Source of the DNA: Patiria pectinifera
Lineage: Eukaryota; Echinodermata; Asteroidea; Valvatida; Asterinidae
Reading direction: 5' to 3'
Length of the DNA: 64,000 nt
NCBI GenBank assembly: GCA_029964075.1
Contig: CM057136.1
Location: forward strand, 11,656,001-11,720,000
The notes beneath the pieces are model-generated. The model saw only the letters and a list, made by a program, of their open reading frames with translations. It was not told the DNA's origin and made no database searches. The translations under genes were made by a program, and so were the position numbers. Positions 61,007 through 64,000 of the stretch are shown here, in pieces; the stretch's first letter is position 1, and every line of letters begins with the position of its first letter.

Positions 61007-61220
61007 AGGGCCAAGTACACGGTGCTGCTAAGCACAACAATTTGCTTAGCACAAAAAAGGTCTGGTTTATAAAAGCAGGTTACCAGCCAAAACTCCATGT
61101 GTTTGCAATAGCATAAAATCACATGGAGTTTTGGCTGGTACCGTAAATTACTTTTATTAGCCAGGCTTTTTTTGTGCTATGCAATTGTTTTTGCCTAGCG
61201 GCGCCTTGAAATTGGGCCCT
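61007..61220. mobile_element. GGGCCC-ended MITE with a perfect internal hairpin
   Basis: Ends: AGGGCCAAGTACACGGTGCT and GCGCCTTGAAATTGGGCCCT. Inside, ACCAGCCAAAACTCCATGTG (61083-61102) and its exact reverse complement (61121-61140) form a 20-bp stem with an 18-nt loop. Inner words GCTAAGCACAA and TTGCTTAGCACAA echo the element at 44950. 214 bp, non-coding. Confidence 0.8.
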
Positions 61221-63850
61221 TGTGCTACTTGACAAATGGTGCAGCCTCAGTTCTAGCACCTATAGTTTGGGGTTTAATCAATTTCTTTGGGGTAATGTGA
61301 ACTTGGACCCTCTACTTATATAAAATTGAGCTTGTAATCGCATACTGTCTGGCACATGCATTAATCCACTCGATTCATGTTGCCATGAGGTGATTGAAAC
61401 CAAACTCCGCAGACTTTGCTACTGTGCAGGCATGAGCTGTCAGCATCATAGACAGAACTGCCAACTGGACTCATGTGAATGGCTATTTAAAGAAAAAAAG
61501 CCAAAGTTAGGCCACTACCCCTAAATCAATTTGCAATTAGCCTGTTTCTTCCCTTGTAATGGATTAGAATCATGAATGTGCACGGGATGATTTACATGCA
61601 CTTTGCATCTTGTGAGGAAAACAAGTCTCCGTCCTAAACTCCTTAATCGTGTTGACCCACAGGCCACTTTTCTCCGAATGACCCAACAGCGATCTCAGCT
61701 TCGTTCTGATTGGTCTAACTGAATCAGCCAGGCGGGAAACCAATTCAATTATTGCCAATTATAAAATAAGATCATCCAACCCCCCCCCCCCCCCGGAAAA
61801 AAACTCCCTGTCTATCGAGCCATTTGACATTTTCTTTGAGTGCGTCTTGTCTTGTTTTGTTATGCCTGCAGACCACAGTGCATTACATGAGCCCGCTGTC
61901 TATTTTCCAAACCCTCCAGCTAGTTTTTAAGAGGTTTGTAAAATGCAAATACTGCAGAGCACCCTCAGAAAACCCCCTTGAAGTAAAAAATGTCAATATT
62001 TCACAGAGATTGCAGTAGTACAATGAGTTAGCGCTTGTCAAATCATGTACATGTACATGTAGAGTCCATATATACGCAAGTTTATGACACATGAACAGAT
62101 GATGAAAACTGATCGAGTTGCCGGAAAAATAAATTGGTGTGGTACTTAATAACTGCACGTACATAATGTACATGATCAGCTTTAGTGTACATTGTAGCTG
62201 ACCACAATGCATATTATGACAGTAATAGTATCGATTCATTTGTCAGTCCTTTTCAATTGCAAGAACTCATCACAGTCTGATGAATCTGAGAGCTGATGAA
62301 CCAAGCCCAAGTACCTTTATGATGGACATGTTGGATAAATGTTATTTTCTTTGAGGCAATACATTTTTCTCAAAGGGCAGATAGGCTGTTTACTATAGCT
62401 ACATTTCAATAATGTACAAAATATTCTTTTAGCCTTGAAATTTCGGATATGTGTAGCATTACTGCAATCATCTTTGTTCACATTTTTTTTTATCTCTATG
62501 CGTAAAAATTGTTGCTCTTTATTTCACATTTGCTATAAAACCATATGGGCCATACACATCAAAAAGCAACGTTGACCAATACCAAAACAACATGTTTTTA
62601 CCTCCGTCAAGTATTTAGGAGCAGCTGTTATTGCTCAACTTCTATGTGAGCATTAACCTGGAAAACAGCAATTTCTCCCCCTCCTGCGATGCAGAACTGT
62701 AAATTCAATGATTACTTGCCCATCTTGAACTGAGATTTCAGACAAACAAAGCTATTAGCAAATGTATTAAATCAATGAGTAATCGCTTGCACGTATGCTA
62801 CCTTTTAGATTAAATTTGTTCAAGATGAATTTATAGCCATTGTAAATGTGGATTTGGGCAAAAGCATGATGCATGCGGGCACCAGTTTGACATTGTATGT
62901 TGACAATGATTGCGCAAAACTAAACAGCAAATTTTCACAAATGCCTCTTTACCGTATATTAATATATTAACATCCCCCCCCCCAAAAAAAAACTTTACAA
63001 AACAAAGTTGTTTCATAGATGTTGCGAACAGTGGTCAGTGACGTAATAATTATATTTTAAGACAATACATGTAACAGAGCTTTGGTTTTAATTAAATTAT
63101 GCTGCTTTTCAGTATCAAGAAAAAAATTCAGAGATAGTCGTGCGAGTCGTCATGATTTGTGGCTAACATTACCATATTACCTGGAGTTTGTGCCGTTTTT
63201 AGCCCCGACTTATAGAAACTGTGTATTAGGTAACAGTTCCCCCTTTTTATGTTTTGTGCGTGTCTCCTTCCTCTTTTACATTTCACTGTTTTTTATCTCT
63301 AACTGTCATTTAACCCCGCGGATACAATAAATCCAGCCAGTCTTTGCGGCGGTTATGCACCTCAAAATGATAACGATCAGCAGTTGCGAGCATGGGACGA
63401 TTCAGACATTGTGCGAGAGTAAAGCCGTTTCAAATGATAATCCCGCCGTCGGCCCTTTTTTCTTATTATTTTTCCGGGGTTGCATTCCCGTGGGACATCC
63501 GTTGCATGTAGCAACCTGCAATGGAGTCAAAGCTCTATAGCTTAGGCACGTGGTTGCCATTTATGATGATACATTGCGATGTTCGTCGCGACATATATTC
63601 TAGTTTAAGTGTGATTTATCTGTCACGGGTGCAGTCAACGGTGATATTTGAAATAAGACGTGAGTGCATCACTTATTGTCTCCATGGCAATGTACATTTA
63701 TCCTATGATGGATATTTGAAGAAAATGTTTTCAAGCTGGCGCACTCGGCAAGAATATTTGAAATGTGTACATGTACAAAATGTATAGAGGGTAATTTCAA
63801 GCTCAGCAGACATTTTTTTCAGGGTTGCGTCGGAGGGGGGTGGCTTGAGC
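61221..63850. other. intronic, no gene recognised
   Basis: C-tracts at about 61781-61794 and 62975-62984, the latter followed by As. A CATGTACATGTACATGTA run lies at about 62045-62062. No domain-bearing frame. Confidence 0.45.
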
Positions 63851-63853
63851 TGC

Positions 63854-64000
63854 GGACGATTTCATAGCTCCACTGCAACCAAGGAATTCTTTGCTTTGAT
63901 CGTCATTCTGCTCACAGCGCTACCTCAGAAATTCTGTGCTTACCACGTTATCATATAATCCTAAACGAACTTCTAACAGAAGTTTCCAAAAATGCATTTT
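63854..64000 (+). mobile_element. GGGCCC-ended MITE, diverged copy running off the window
   Basis: ATTTCATAGCTCCACTGCAA, GGAATTC, GATCGTCATTCTGCTCA and CAGAAATTCTGTGCTTACCA follow the order of the 46108 copy (ATTTCATGGCTCTGCTAA, GAATTCCGC, GATCACCATTCTGCGCTA, AGAAAAATTCTGTGCT). The GGGCCC end is eroded. The right end is beyond the window. Confidence 0.6.

Overview
This is AT-rich, intron-dense, repeat-laden animal DNA. The palindromic word TACATGTA / GTACATGTAC recurs throughout, CnAn homopolymer junctions are common, there are many short non-autonomous DNA transposons, and a metazoan-type protein kinase gene is present. I read this as a marine invertebrate, probably a deuterostome such as an echinoderm or hemichordate. 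That placement is an inference from texture and cannot be pinned to species here. There are no bacterial-type operons, rRNA genes, CRISPR arrays or viral genomes. Only two stretches look convincingly protein coding, and both are on the + strand. (1) Bases 1-116 are the last coding piece of an unidentified gene, ending in TAA. (2) Bases 19721-20001 are the first coding exon of a cGMP-dependent protein kinase of the PRKG1/foraging family. It carries the leucine-zipper dimerisation helix and the ISAEP autoinhibitory segment, and is followed by a textbook GTAAGT donor. Everything from 20002 to the end contains no recognisable cyclic-nucleotide-binding or kinase exon, so it is most simply the 5' part of a very long first intron, as in vertebrate PRKG1. 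Layout: 1-116 gene end; 117-18900 intergenic, with composite tandem/inverted repeats at 2.6-4.7 kb, a complete hAT-like element at 12621-14002 with an exact 8-bp target duplication, a 440-bp foldback at 15.1-15.5 kb and a 23-bp minisatellite at 15.6-17.0 kb; 18900-19661 CpG-richer promoter/5' UTR zone; 19662-20001 PRKG exon; 20002-64000 presumed intron. The intron holds three copies of a TTAA-flanked Kolobok/T2-like MITE, a GGGCCC-ended MITE family with one copy split by a second, Harbinger-like MITE, a Tigger/pogo-like MITE, a tRNA-derived SINE head, a 22-bp minisatellite with an internal dyad, several foldbacks, and a scattered family of AATCC-word repeats. The most unusual signal is that AATCC-word family (about 20.8, 24.5, 25.3, 29.6, 37.1 and 60.1 kb). 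Its copies share an outer end, but each internally reiterates its own version of a short word of the form AATCC-N5-AATCC. No operon-like cooperation between genes can be inferred; the region is one gene end plus the promoter, first exon and first intron of another gene.
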